In this document: positions 46,954-55,479 of the stretch, piece after piece
How the letters are laid out: every line of letters starts with the position of its first letter
Numbering within the stretch: the first letter of the stretch is position 1
Source: Prado023 sp963777855
GTDB lineage: Bacteria; Actinomycetota; Actinomycetes; S36-B12; CAIYMF01
Reading direction: 5' to 3'
Assembly (NCBI GenBank): GCA_963777855.1
Contig: CAVZRW010000012.1
Location: forward strand, 1 to 64,000
DNA: 64,000 nt
Program-made: the position numbers and the translations under genes
Notes under the pieces: generated by a model
Databases searched by the model: none
What the model saw: the letters and a program-made list of their open reading frames with translations, nothing else
Told to the model about the DNA's origin: nothing

Positions 46954-48569
46954 GTCCCAAGCACGCCAGGCCCGAGCCCGACGAGGAGCCGGGGGGCGAT
47001 CCCTCGCCCGGACTCGCGCCGGACTCCGGATCGAGCGCCACCGGCGGCTCGCACGCGGCGCCCGTCGATGACTACGCGCCCGAGGATCAGCCCGCGGCGC
47101 CCGATGCAGTGCCCGCCGAGGCGGCGCCCCCCGAACTCGCCCAGCCCGCCCCACCCGTGCACGCTCCAGCCCCAGGCCCATTGCCCGCCGCGGCGGAGCC
47201 GTCAACCGCCCCAGCCCCGGCGGCGCCCGCGCCGGCCGCGGCAGCCGGCCACCCCGCCACCCCCGCGACCCCCACCCCACCGCCCCGGCCACCCACCGCC
47301 CCAGCCCCGCCACCCGCGCCGGCCGCGGTGAGCCAACCGCCGCCACCGCGCCCACCCCCCGCCCGCCCGGCCTCCGGCGGGTCCGGGCGCTCCGGCGGGG
47401 TCCGGGTGCGCTCGCGGTGGATGTGGATCGCCCTGACCGTGCTCGGTGTCACCCTGCTGGTCGCCCTGCTGCTGTCCCTGCGTCCCGACGGCGGCGACGG
47501 CACGCCGGCGCCGAGCGCCTCGCCCACGCCGTTCGCCCAGCAGCAGACCCTGCTCATCCAGGTGCGCAACGACAGCGAGTTCGGCGCCGACAACATGGTC
47601 TCCGCAGTGGGCGGAGACCTGCCCGCCGCCCAGCTGCTGGTGCCCTCGCGGCTGATCGTGGACGTGCCCGGTGCTGGCCAGCAGACCCTGGGTGAGAGCG
47701 CGCGCCTGCTCGACAGGTCGGCATCGCAGGATGCCCTCTCCGACCTGCTGGCCCTGCGCATCGACGGAACCCTGAGCCTCGGCCGCCTGGCCCTGGCAGG
47801 GATGGTCGACTTCGTGGGCGGCATCACGGTCGACGTCGACCAGGACATCACGGTCACCGACGAGGAGACCGGCGAGACGACCGTCGTGCTGGCCAAGGGC
47901 ACCACGCATCTCGACGGGACCCAGGCGGCCACCTACGCGCTGGCCTGGCTGCCAGACGAACCCGAGGCGGCGAGGCTGGCCCGGTACTCGGCGGTGATGA
48001 CCGCCACGATCGGCGCCCTGCCCGACGACGCGCTGCGGATCCAGCAGATGCTGACCTCGCTGGGCGCCTCGGCTCGCACGACGACGACGAGCTCGGTGGT
48101 GGCCGAGCACCTGCTGCAGATGAAGCGCGGGATCGACGCCGGCGGCCAGCAGGTGCGGGTGCTGCCCACCACCGACATGGACGCCGGTGACGCTCTGGCG
48201 GTGGTGCGCGTGGACCTCGCCGCGGCCGATTCCATGCTCGCCGGGCTGATGCCCCAGGCCCAGCTCACGGGCACCGAGTCGGCCACGCGCGTGCTGGTCC
48301 AGAACGGCGTGGGCACGCCCGGGCTGGGGGCCAGCGCCCGCGACAAGCTGGTGAAGGCGGGGATGGTCTACGTCAACGGGGGCAACGCAGACCAGTTCGG
48401 CCAGGCCGAGACCCTGGTCATCGTCCGGGACACCTCACCGGCCGCCCGCGCCCAGGGCGAGGCGGTCGCCACGGCCCTCGGGGTGCCGGCCAGCGCCGTC
48501 CGGGTCGCCGAGAGCGGCCAGAACGTCGCCGACGTGGTGGTCGTGCTCGGCGCGGACTTCACCGCCTGA
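46950..48569 (+). CDS. LytR-CpsA-Psr family protein with LytR C-terminal domain
   Basis: The 539-residue protein has a Pro/Ala-rich cytosolic N-terminus of about 150 residues, one membrane helix (M-W-I-A-L-T-V-L-G-V-T-L-L-V-A-L-L-L), an extracytoplasmic LCP-like domain (G-M-V-D-F-V-G-G-I-T-V-D-V, L-D-G-T-Q-A-A-T-Y-A) and a LytR_C domain (V-L-V-Q-N-G-V-G-T-P-G-L). LCP proteins attach glycopolymers to peptidoglycan. The usual N-terminal D-S-I and R-S-D-T catalytic parts are weak here, so it may be a divergent or non-catalytic member. Confidence 0.8.
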   Translation: MSPKHARPEPDEEPGGDPSPGLAPDSGSSATGGSHAAPVDDYAPEDQPAAPDAVPAEAAPPELAQPAPPVHAPAPGPLPAAAEPSTAPAPAAPAPAAAAGHPATPATPTPPPRPPTAPAPPPAPAAVSQPPPPRPPPARPASGGSGRSGGVRVRSRWMWIALTVLGVTLLVALLLSLRPDGGDGTPAPSASPTPFAQQQTLLIQVRNDSEFGADNMVSAVGGDLPAAQLLVPSRLIVDVPGAGQQTLGESARLLDRSASQDALSDLLALRIDGTLSLGRLALAGMVDFVGGITVDVDQDITVTDEETGETTVVLAKGTTHLDGTQAATYALAWLPDEPEAARLARYSAVMTATIGALPDDALRIQQMLTSLGASARTTTTSSVVAEHLLQMKRGIDAGGQQVRVLPTTDMDAGDALAVVRVDLAAADSMLAGLMPQAQLTGTESATRVLVQNGVGTPGLGASARDKLVKAGMVYVNGGNADQFGQAETLVIVRDTSPAARAQGEAVATALGVPASAVRVAESGQNVADVVVVLGADFTA

Positions 48570-48570
48570 C

Positions 48571-48594
48571 GCCCGGCCCCACCCGCGGCCGGGC
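48571..48594 (+). terminator. Terminator-like hairpin after the LCP gene
   Basis: GCCCGGCC at 48571–48578 is the reverse complement of 48587–48594 with an 8-base loop, directly after the stop. No U-run follows. Confidence 0.55.
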
Positions 48595-48654
48595 GGGAGT
48601 GCGCCCGCCCGCGAGGGTCGGCCCGGCCCCCTCGCGGAGGGTAGGCTCGCCCGC

Positions 48655-49041
48655 GTGACTGCTGACCCGCACGCCGTGACCCTGGCCGTGGCCGCCGCCC
48701 GCGCCGCCTCGGACAAGCTCGCCGAGGACATCGTGGCCATCGACGTGAGCAACCACCTCGTGCTCACCGACGTGTTCCTGCTCTGCTCGGCGGCCAACGA
48801 CCGGGCTGTGCGCGCGGTGGTGGACGCCATCGAGGAGGCCCTGCTCAAGGTCGGGGCCAAGCCTCTGCGCCGCGAGGGCGAGTCCGAGGGCCGGTGGGTG
48901 CTGCTGGACTACAACGAGATCGTGGTCCACGTGCAGCAGACCGAGGAGCGCTTCCACTACGCGCTCGAGCGGCTCTGGCGCGACTGCCCGGTGATCGAGC
49001 TGCCCGAGGACGTGCATCGGCCGAGGGCCGCCACGTCGTGA
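48655..49041 (+). CDS. rsfS: Ribosomal silencing factor RsfS
   Basis: Binds L14 and blocks joining of the ribosomal subunits under starvation. The 128-residue protein has D-K-L-A-E-D-I-V-A-I-D-V-S, L-T-D-V-F-L-L-C-S-A-A-N-D-R, E-G-E-S-E-G-R-W-V-L-L-D-Y and V-H-V-Q-Q-T-E-E-R-F-H-Y-A-L-E-R-L-W, the family signature. It starts at GTG and overlaps the phosphatase gene by four bases. Confidence 0.96.
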   Translation: MTADPHAVTLAVAAARAASDKLAEDIVAIDVSNHLVLTDVFLLCSAANDRAVRAVVDAIEEALLKVGAKPLRREGESEGRWVLLDYNEIVVHVQQTEERFHYALERLWRDCPVIELPEDVHRPRAATS

Positions 49042-49727
49042 GCAAGGGCTGGAACGCCCCACCGCGCCGCCGGATCGTCTTCTGGCGGCACGGCCGCACG
49101 GCCTGGAACCTGGAGAGCCGCTTCCAGGGGGCAACCGACGTGCCCCTCGACGAGGTGGGCCTGGCCCAGGCGCACGCCGCCGCCCCCGCGCTGGCCCGGA
49201 TGGAGCCGACGGCCATCGTGTCCAGCGACCTGCTTCGCGCGCGGGCCACCGCCCAGGTGCTGGCCGACCTCACGGGGCTGGCCGTCGTCACCGATCCCGC
49301 CCTCCGCGAGACCGACGGCGGGGCCTGGCAGGGCCTCACGCGCGACCAGATCGTGGAGTCGGCCCCTGAGCTGTTCGCCGCGTGGGTCGCCGGGCACGAT
49401 GTGCGCCCGCCCGGCGGCGAGGCACGCAGCGAGGTCGTCGCCCGGGTCATCGAGGCGGTGGGTCGGCACGTGGCCGAGCTGCCGCGGGGCGGCACGTTGG
49501 TCGTGGCCAGCCACGGTGGGGCGATCCGGGGCGGCATCGGCGGGCTGCTGGGCCTTGCCCCGGAGCAGTGGACCGCCCTGGGCGTGCTGAGCAACTGCGC
49601 CTGGAGCGTGCTCAGCCAGCTGACCCTGCCCGGGGAGCCCGGCGGCGAGTCGGTCACCCGCTGGCGCCTCGAGGAGTACAACGCCGCGGCTGCCCCCGAA
49701 CCGGCACTGGGCGCCGACGACGCCTGA
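49038..49727 (+). CDS. Histidine phosphatase family protein
   Basis: Enzyme of 229 residues from the phosphoglycerate-mutase-like superfamily. F-W-R-H-G-R-T-A-W-N holds the phospho-accepting His, S-S-D-L-L-R-A-R-A-T the second Arg, E-T-D-G-G-A-W-Q-G the acid and V-V-A-S-H-G-G-A the second His. Substrate is unknown; in many actinobacteria the gene following rsfS is annotated as a phosphoglycerate mutase-like phosphatase. The GTG at 49038 overlaps the rsfS stop. Confidence 0.9.
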   Translation: MSKGWNAPPRRRIVFWRHGRTAWNLESRFQGATDVPLDEVGLAQAHAAAPALARMEPTAIVSSDLLRARATAQVLADLTGLAVVTDPALRETDGGAWQGLTRDQIVESAPELFAAWVAGHDVRPPGGEARSEVVARVIEAVGRHVAELPRGGTLVVASHGGAIRGGIGGLLGLAPEQWTALGVLSNCAWSVLSQLTLPGEPGGESVTRWRLEEYNAAAAPEPALGADDA

Positions 49728-49842
49728 GGCCGCCCGACGAACACGCGCATGCCCCGGCAGTGTGGAGCTGGGGGGATCCGTCGTAGCCCCGCCGGGGCTG
49801 CTCCTCCCGAGTCCCCACTCTGCTGGTCCCGCACAGTGTGAA

Positions 49843-49868
49843 GGGCCCCCGGGAACACCCGGAGGCCC
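49843..49868 (-). terminator. Hairpin downstream of tRNA-Ala
   Basis: GGGCCCCCGGG at 49843–49853 pairs with 49858–49868 with one mismatch and a 4-base loop AACA. It lies 9 bases beyond the 3' end of tRNA-Ala, so it probably ends that transcript; it could also serve the phosphatase gene on the plus strand. Confidence 0.65.
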
Positions 49869-49877
49869 TACTCAGTG

Positions 49878-49950
49878 TGGAGCTGAGGGGACTCGAACCC
49901 CTGACCCCCTGCATGCCATGCAGGTGCGCTACCAGCTGCGCCACAGCCCC
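49878..49950 (-). tRNA. tRNA-Ala (GGC)
   Basis: On the minus strand the acceptor stem is GGGGCTG paired with CAGCTCC (one G-U pair), the D-arm contains GCGCAGCTGGTAGCGC, the anticodon loop is ATGGCAT with anticodon GGC and the T-arm contains GGTTCGAGTCC. The discriminator is A; CCA is not encoded. Confidence 0.96.
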
Positions 49951-50064
49951 GAACTACCCCGGAAGGATACCCGAGGTCCGGCGCCGATCGGAAATCGGTC
50001 CCGCGCGGTGCCGGGGCTGGGAAGCGTGGACCCACGGCCGAGGGTGATGGCTCAGCGCGAGAGC

Positions 50065-50470
50065 TCAGAGGGCCCGGGCGCGGTTGTTGCGGGGGTTGTG
50101 CTCGAGCTCGATGCGGCCCAGGTGCTCCAGCAGGGGCGGCAGGTACATGCCGAAGCGCCCGCGGTAGCCCTTGCGCTGGCCGTACCAGCCGCCGACCGGG
50201 TTGTCGGGGGAGCGGCCCCACGCCTCGATCGTGCCCTCCGCCGCGGGCTTGCTCTCGTCGGCCGCGCCCAGCGGCATCCAGTCGCCGTGGGCCACCAGCA
50301 TCGCGCGCAGGTCCTCGATCGCCGAGAGCAGGTACGTCAGCCGAGTCGATCCGACCTGGCAGACCAGCAGCGGCGGGTCGGCCTCGGTGTCGGCGTACAT
50401 CGTGTACTGGCGAGGTCCCCGGGGCAGTGGTCAGCTGCCAGGGGTCGTCCTTCGTGCCGGCCTCGGTCAT
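50065..50470 (-). CDS. Conserved hypothetical protein (one frameshift)
   Basis: The ATG at 50470 begins M-T-E-A-G-T-K-D-D-P-W-Q-L-T-T-A-P-G-T-S. An extra base follows this Ser codon (TCG plus C, 50410–50413), and the frame continues with Q-Y-T-M-Y-A-D. The rest includes L-V-C-Q-V-G-S-T, G-D-W-M-P-L-G-A-A-D-E, E-A-W-G-R-S, N-P-V-G-G-W-Y-G and R-G-R-F-G-M-Y-L-P-P-L-L-E. These very conserved-looking segments suggest a widespread actinobacterial protein of about 134 residues without known function. No membrane segment is seen. It lies between tRNA-Ala and the divergent leuS. Confidence 0.78.
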
Positions 50471-50676
50471 GACGCCTCCTCGGATCCCGGGTGCGGTCGC
50501 TGCCGGGATCGCCAGTGTCGCGCTCCCGCCGGTCGGCGTCCAGAGCGCGCGCCAGCGCCACCGCTGCGGGGACCGCCGCCGCGCTGATGGGACCGCTCCC
50601 GCGCGGCGGCGTGCACGGCCCGCGCGCGGCTCGCGTGGATCGGGCGCACCGAGCACAGCGACTACCCTTGTGCCCC

Positions 50677-53165
50677 ATGAGCGCCAGCCCGTCGGAGAGC
50701 ACCGAGACCCGCGAGGGGTACGACCCCGTCGCCCTGCAGGACACGTGGCTGGAGGTGTGGGACCGCCTGGCGCCGTTCCGCTCCGGCCGGCCGGACGACG
50801 ACCGGCCGAAGAAGTACGTGCTCGACATGTTCCCCTACCCCTCGGGCGACCTGCACATGGGCCACGCGGAGGCCTACGCCCTGGGGGACGTGCTGGCCCG
50901 CTACTGGGTGCAGCAGGGCTACAACGTGCTGCACCCGATCGGCTGGGACGCCTTCGGCCTGCCCGCGGAGAACGCGGCCATCAAGAACAGCGCCGACCCG
51001 CGGGCCTGGACCTACGAGAACATCGCGACCCAGAAGGCCTCGATGCGCCGCTACGGCTGCTCGTTCGACTGGGACCGCGTGCTCAACACCTGCGATCCGG
51101 AGTACTACCGCTGGAACCAGTGGTTCTTCCTGAAGATGTTCGAGCGCGGCCTTGCCTACCGCAAGGACAGCGCGGTCAACTGGTGCCCGAAGGACCAGAC
51201 CGTGCTGGCCAACGAGCAGGTGGTCGGTGGGTTGTGCGAGCGCTGCGACACCGTGGTCACGAAGAAGAAGCTGACCCAGTGGTACCTGCGGATCACCGAC
51301 TACGCCGACCGGCTGCTCGACGACATGTCCCTGCTGGAGGGGCAGTGGCCGGAGAAGGTCCTGCAGATGCAGCGCAACTGGATCGGGCGCTCCACGGGTG
51401 CTGAGGTCCAGTTCGCGATCGAGGGCCGTGACGAGCCGGTGACCGTGTACACGACCCGGCCCGACACGCTGTTCGGCGCCACCTTCTTCGTCGTGGCCGC
51501 GGACTCCGACCTGGCCGCCGAGCTGGCCGCCGGCACCGAGGCCGAGGCCGAGTTCGCCGACTACCTGGCCGCCACCAAGCGCGAGACCGACATCGACCGA
51601 CTGGCCAGCGACCGGCCCAAGACCGGCGTGTTCCTGAACCGGTACGCCATCAACCCGGTCAACGACGAGCGGCTGCCGATCTACGCCTCGGACTACGTGC
51701 TGGCCGACTACGGCACCGGCGCGATCATGGCCGTGCCCGCCCACGACCAGCGCGACCTGGACTTCGCCCGCACCTTCGACCTGCCCGTGCGGGTCGTGGT
51801 CGAGGCCGACACCGACCCCGTCGAGACCGGCGTGGCCACCGCCGACAACGGCCCGCACGTGAACTCCGGGCCGCTGGACGGCCTGGACAAGGACGCGGCG
51901 ATCGCCCGGATGATCGACTGGCTCGGCGAGCAGGGCCGCGGGAAGGCGGCGGTGAACTACCGCCTGCGCGACTGGCTGATCAGCCGCCAGCGGTTCTGGG
52001 GCACCCCGATCCCGATCATCCACTGCCCGGCCTGCGGCGAGGTTGCCGGTCCCCGAGGACCAGCTGCCCGTCGCGCTGCCCGACGCCGAGGGCCTGGACC
52101 TCAAGCCCAAGGGCGCGTCCCCGCTGGGGGCCCTCGACGAGTGGTCGATCGTGGACTGCCCGCAGCTGCGGCGGCCCGGCGCGGCGCGACCCGGACACGA
52201 TGGACACGTTCGTCGACTCGTCGTGGTACTTCCTGCGCTACCTGGACCCGGCGAAGTCCGACGGCCCGTTCGACCCGGCGGTGGCCAACAGCTGGATGCC
52301 GATCGACCAGTACGTCGGCGGGGTGACCCACGCGATCCTGCACCTGCTCTACGCGCGGTTCTTCACCAAGGTCATCCACGACATGGGGATGCTCGACGCC
52401 GTCGAGCCGTTCACCCGCCTGCTCAACCAGGGCATGGTCCAGATGGACGGCTCGGCGATGAGCAAGTCCCGCGGCAACCTGGTGCGCCTCTCCGACGAGC
52501 TGGCCGTGCACGGGGTGGACGCCGTGCGCCTGACGATGGTGTTCGCCGGCCCGCCGGAGGACGACATCGACTGGGCCGACGTCTCGCCCGGCGGGTCCAA
52601 GAAGTTCCTGGCCCGCGCCTGGCGCCTGGCCGGCGACGTGACCAGCGCGCCGGGCACCGACCCGGCCGGCGGGGACCTGGCCCTGCGCAGGGTCACCCAC
52701 CGCTCGGTGCACGACGCTGCCCTGGCGGTGGAGACCTACCGGTTCAACGTGGCCGTCGCCAAGACGATGGAGCTGGTCAACGCCGCGCGCAAGGCGATCG
52801 ACTCCGGCGTCGGCCCGGCCGACCCGGCCGTGCGTGAGGCCGCCGAGGCGGTGGCGATCCTGCTCTCCCTGGTGGCCCCGTACACCGCCGAGGAGATGTG
52901 GGCCCGCCTGGGCCACGAGCCGTGCGTCGCGCTGGCCGGCTGGCCGGCCGTCGACCCGGCGCTGCTGGTCCAGGAGTCGGTCACGTGTGTCGTGCAGATC
53001 GCCGGCAAGGTGCGCGAGCGCCTCGAGGTGGCCCCCGACATCAGCGAGGCCGAGCTGCGGGCGCTGGCCCTGGCCACCCCGGCTGTGGTCGCCGCCGTGG
53101 GCGATCGGGAGCCGCGCGCGGTGATCGTGCGCGCGCCGAAGCTGGTCAACGTCGTTCCCGGGTGA
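50677..53165 (+). CDS. leuS: Leucyl-tRNA synthetase (two frameshifts)
   Basis: Class I synthetase with an editing domain. HIGH motif P-S-G-D-L-H-M-G-H near residue 59 and KMSKS motif G-S-A-M-S-K-S-R-G-N near 594. The corrected length is 828 residues, normal for the bacterial form. The frame breaks at 52042–52045 (GTT plus G) and 52160–52163 (CCG plus C), both in the zinc-ribbon region C-P-A-C-G-E and C-P-S-C-G-G. The first ATG at 50677 gives MSASPSESTETREGYDPVAL; a weak ribosome binding site precedes it. Confidence 0.95.
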
Positions 53166-53187
53166 TCTGCAAGTAGCCTGATCCGCC

Positions 53188-54021
53188 ATGAAGGTGGCGA
53201 TCGTCTCGGACTCGACCGGATACCTGTCGGAGGACCTCACGCCCCCCGGCCTGACCATCGTGCCCCTGGCGGTGATCCTCGACGGGCAGACCTTCGACGA
53301 GGGCGTGCAGCTCTCGCCGGCGGAGGTCGCCGACGCCCTGCGCCGCAAGGCCACGGTCACGACCTCCCGGCCCGCCCCGTCGAAGTTCGCCGAGACGTAC
53401 GCGGCGCTGGCCGCGGAGGGCTATGACCACGTGGTCAGCGTCCATCTCTCGGCCGACATGTCCGGCACCTACGACGCGGCACGGATAGCGGCGCGGGAGG
53501 CCTCGATCCCGGTCCAGGTGGTCGACGCCCGCACGGTCGGCACGGCACTCGGGTTCGCGGCGCGCTCGGCGTGCGATGTGGTCGCCGCCGGTGGCACCGC
53601 GGACGAGGCGGCGTCCGCGGCGCAGCGTCGCGCCCTGGCCTCGCGCACCTGGCTGGTGGTCGACAGCCTCGACCAGCTGCGCCGCGGGGGCCGGATCGGC
53701 TCCGCGCAGGCGCTGCTGGGCAACGCGCTCATGGTCAAGCCCATCCTCGAGGTCCGCGACGGCACGATCGCGCCGCTGGAGAAGCAGCGCACGATGAGCC
53801 GGGCGGTGGCGCGGATGGCCGAGATCGCCACCAAGGCCGCGGGCACGGGCCCGGCCGACGTCGTGGTCCAGCACTGCTCGGCTCCCGAGCGCTCGGCCGA
53901 GCTGGCGGCGACGCTGCGCGCGGCGCTGCCGACCGCCACGATCCACCTCGTCGAAGTCGGTGCGGTCATCAGCGCCCACGTGGGACTCGGGACGGTCTCG
54001 GTGGCGGTCTGCCCGCGATGA
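53188..54021 (+). CDS. DegV family fatty-acid-binding protein
   Basis: The 277-residue protein begins V-A-I-V-S-D-S-T-G-Y-L and has T-S-R-P-A-P-S-K-F and V-S-V-H-L-S-A-D-M-S-G-T-Y, the DegV lipid-site motifs. DegV/FakB proteins present a bound fatty acid to a kinase for phospholipid synthesis. The next gene is plsY, also of phospholipid synthesis, and overlaps by four bases, which supports that role. No kinase gene is in the window. Confidence 0.92.
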   Translation: MKVAIVSDSTGYLSEDLTPPGLTIVPLAVILDGQTFDEGVQLSPAEVADALRRKATVTTSRPAPSKFAETYAALAAEGYDHVVSVHLSADMSGTYDAARIAAREASIPVQVVDARTVGTALGFAARSACDVVAAGGTADEAASAAQRRALASRTWLVVDSLDQLRRGGRIGSAQALLGNALMVKPILEVRDGTIAPLEKQRTMSRAVARMAEIATKAAGTGPADVVVQHCSAPERSAELAATLRAALPTATIHLVEVGAVISAHVGLGTVSVAVCPR

Positions 54022-54615
54022 TGGACCAGCCCTGGGTCGCGTCCCTCGTCGCGGCGGTCGTGAGCTACGCGATCGGGTCGCTGAGCCCGGCCGCGGCGGC
54101 TGCACGACTGCGGGGGGCCGACCTGCGGGGCACCGGCTCGGGCAACCCCGGGGCCACCAACGCGGCGCGGGCCATGGGGGTCGGGGTCGGGATCACCGTG
54201 GGCCTGCTCGACGTGGCCAAGGGCTTCCTGCCCGGCGTGGTTCTTCAGCCGCTACGGCGACCCGGCCGGGCAGGTCGCGGGCCTGGCCGCGGTGCTGGGC
54301 CACATCACCTCACCGCTGCTCAAGGGCCGCGGCGGCAAGGGGGTGGCCACCTCGCTCGGGGCGATCCTGGCCATCCAGCCGCTGTGGGCGCTGCCGGTCC
54401 TGGTCGTCTTCGGCGCCACCGTGGCGGTGACCCGCCGGATCGGGATCGGCTCGGTCGCCGGATCGCTGACGCTGGTGCCGATGGCCCTCATCGACTGGCA
54501 GGGCTGGGCCGACTTCGGCTTCGCGGTCGGTCTGACGGTGCTCGTGCTCTCCCGGCATCGGCGCAACATCATGGCGTTCCTTCACGAGCAGTTCGGGCGG
54601 CTCACCGGCCACTGA
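54018..54615 (+). CDS. plsY: Glycerol-3-phosphate acyltransferase PlsY (one frameshift)
   Basis: Membrane acyltransferase using acyl-phosphate. It has the family motifs G-S-L-S-P-A, then R-G-T-G-S-G-N-P-G-A-T-N-A, and L-K-G-R-G-G-K-G-V-A-T-S-L-G near 100. The frame breaks at 54240–54243 (GTT plus C) before F-S-R-Y-G-D-P. Corrected length is about 198 residues. Two ATGs (54018, 54021) are possible starts. It overlaps degV. Confidence 0.93.
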
Positions 54616-54660
54616 GGCAGGCCGTCCACAGATCCTCGCGAGCGGGGCTGCGGGTCGGCG

Positions 54661-55479
54661 GTGGGCCCCTACCGTCGGCGCGTGTCACGCACCCAGGACC
54701 TCGTCGTGGCGCGACTGCGTCTGCTGGCGGCGGGCTGGCGTGCGAGGGGGGAGGACGAGGACGGGGACGAGCAGGGCGGGGACGGGCAGGGCGGGGACGG
54801 GCAGGGCGGGGACGCCCAGAGCCCCGGCGCGGTCATCGAGGGGGACGGTCCGCTCGGGAATGCCGGTCATCCCGCGCCCGAACGGTCGGGGCGGTCCGCG
54901 GCCGTTCTGCTGGCGGGGGTGCTCGCCGTAGCCGCCCTGGGCTGGGGCGGCCTGAGCGTCGCCCGCTCGGCCCCGCGGGAGCAGCCCGTGCCGGCAGTCG
55001 ACCTGCCCGTCGTGACGTCCGACCCGTTCGCCACCCCGAGCCCCACCCGGGCGCCGGATGTCGTCGTGCACGTGGTCGGGGCCGTGCGCCGCCCGGGTGT
55101 GGTCCGCCTGCCCGCGGGGTCCCGGGTGGTCGATGCACTGGCGGCGGTGGGGGGATTGCGCCGTGGGGGTGACCTCGGCGGCACCAACCTGGCGCGTGTG
55201 CTCCTCGACGGGGAGCGGATCGAGGTGGGGGCACCGGACGAGGCCAGCGCCGCCGGCGCCGGGAGTGGCTCCGGGCCAGCCGCGGACGTGCCGCTGGACC
55301 TCAACTCCGCGACGGCCGAGCAGCTGGACTCGCTGCCCGGGATCGGTCCGGTCACCGCCGCCAAGATCCTGGCCTGGCGCTCCCAGCACGGACGCTTCGC
55401 CACCGTCGAGGAACTCGCCGAGGTGCCCGGGATCGGGCCCAAGACCCTCGAGGACCTGCGCCCCCATGTCCGCGTCTGA
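54661..55479 (+). CDS. comEA: ComEA-like DNA-binding competence protein
   Basis: The protein of up to 272 residues has a basic N-terminus, a Gly/Asp-rich segment coded by 15-bp repeats (54763–54819, about 3.8 copies), one membrane helix (A-A-V-L-L-A-G-V-L-A-V-A-A-L), an SLBB-type domain (V-V-V-H-V-V-G-A-V-R-R-P-G-V) and two C-terminal helix-hairpin-helix motifs (L-N-S-A-T-A-E-Q-L-D-S-L-P-G-I-G and L-A-E-V-P-G-I-G-P). ComEA binds incoming DNA outside the membrane. The start may also be the GTG at 54682. It overlaps comEC by 14 bases. Confidence 0.92.
   Translation: MGPYRRRVSRTQDLVVARLRLLAAGWRARGEDEDGDEQGGDGQGGDGQGGDAQSPGAVIEGDGPLGNAGHPAPERSGRSAAVLLAGVLAVAALGWGGLSVARSAPREQPVPAVDLPVVTSDPFATPSPTRAPDVVVHVVGAVRRPGVVRLPAGSRVVDALAAVGGLRRGGDLGGTNLARVLLDGERIEVGAPDEASAAGAGSGSGPAADVPLDLNSATAEQLDSLPGIGPVTAAKILAWRSQHGRFATVEELAEVPGIGPKTLEDLRPHVRV

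Noticed and set aside
50471..50676. T-box or other leader element upstream of leuS
   Set aside because: No T-box core sequence or antiterminator-like structure is seen, and the 206 bases have no strong terminator hairpin.
53166..53187. A separate promoter or leader between leuS and degV
   Set aside because: Only 22 bases lie between the genes and nothing promoter-like is visible.
54763..54819. CRISPR-like array
   Set aside because: The repeats are 15 bp, adjacent without spacers and in frame within comEA. No CRISPR array or cas gene is present in the window.
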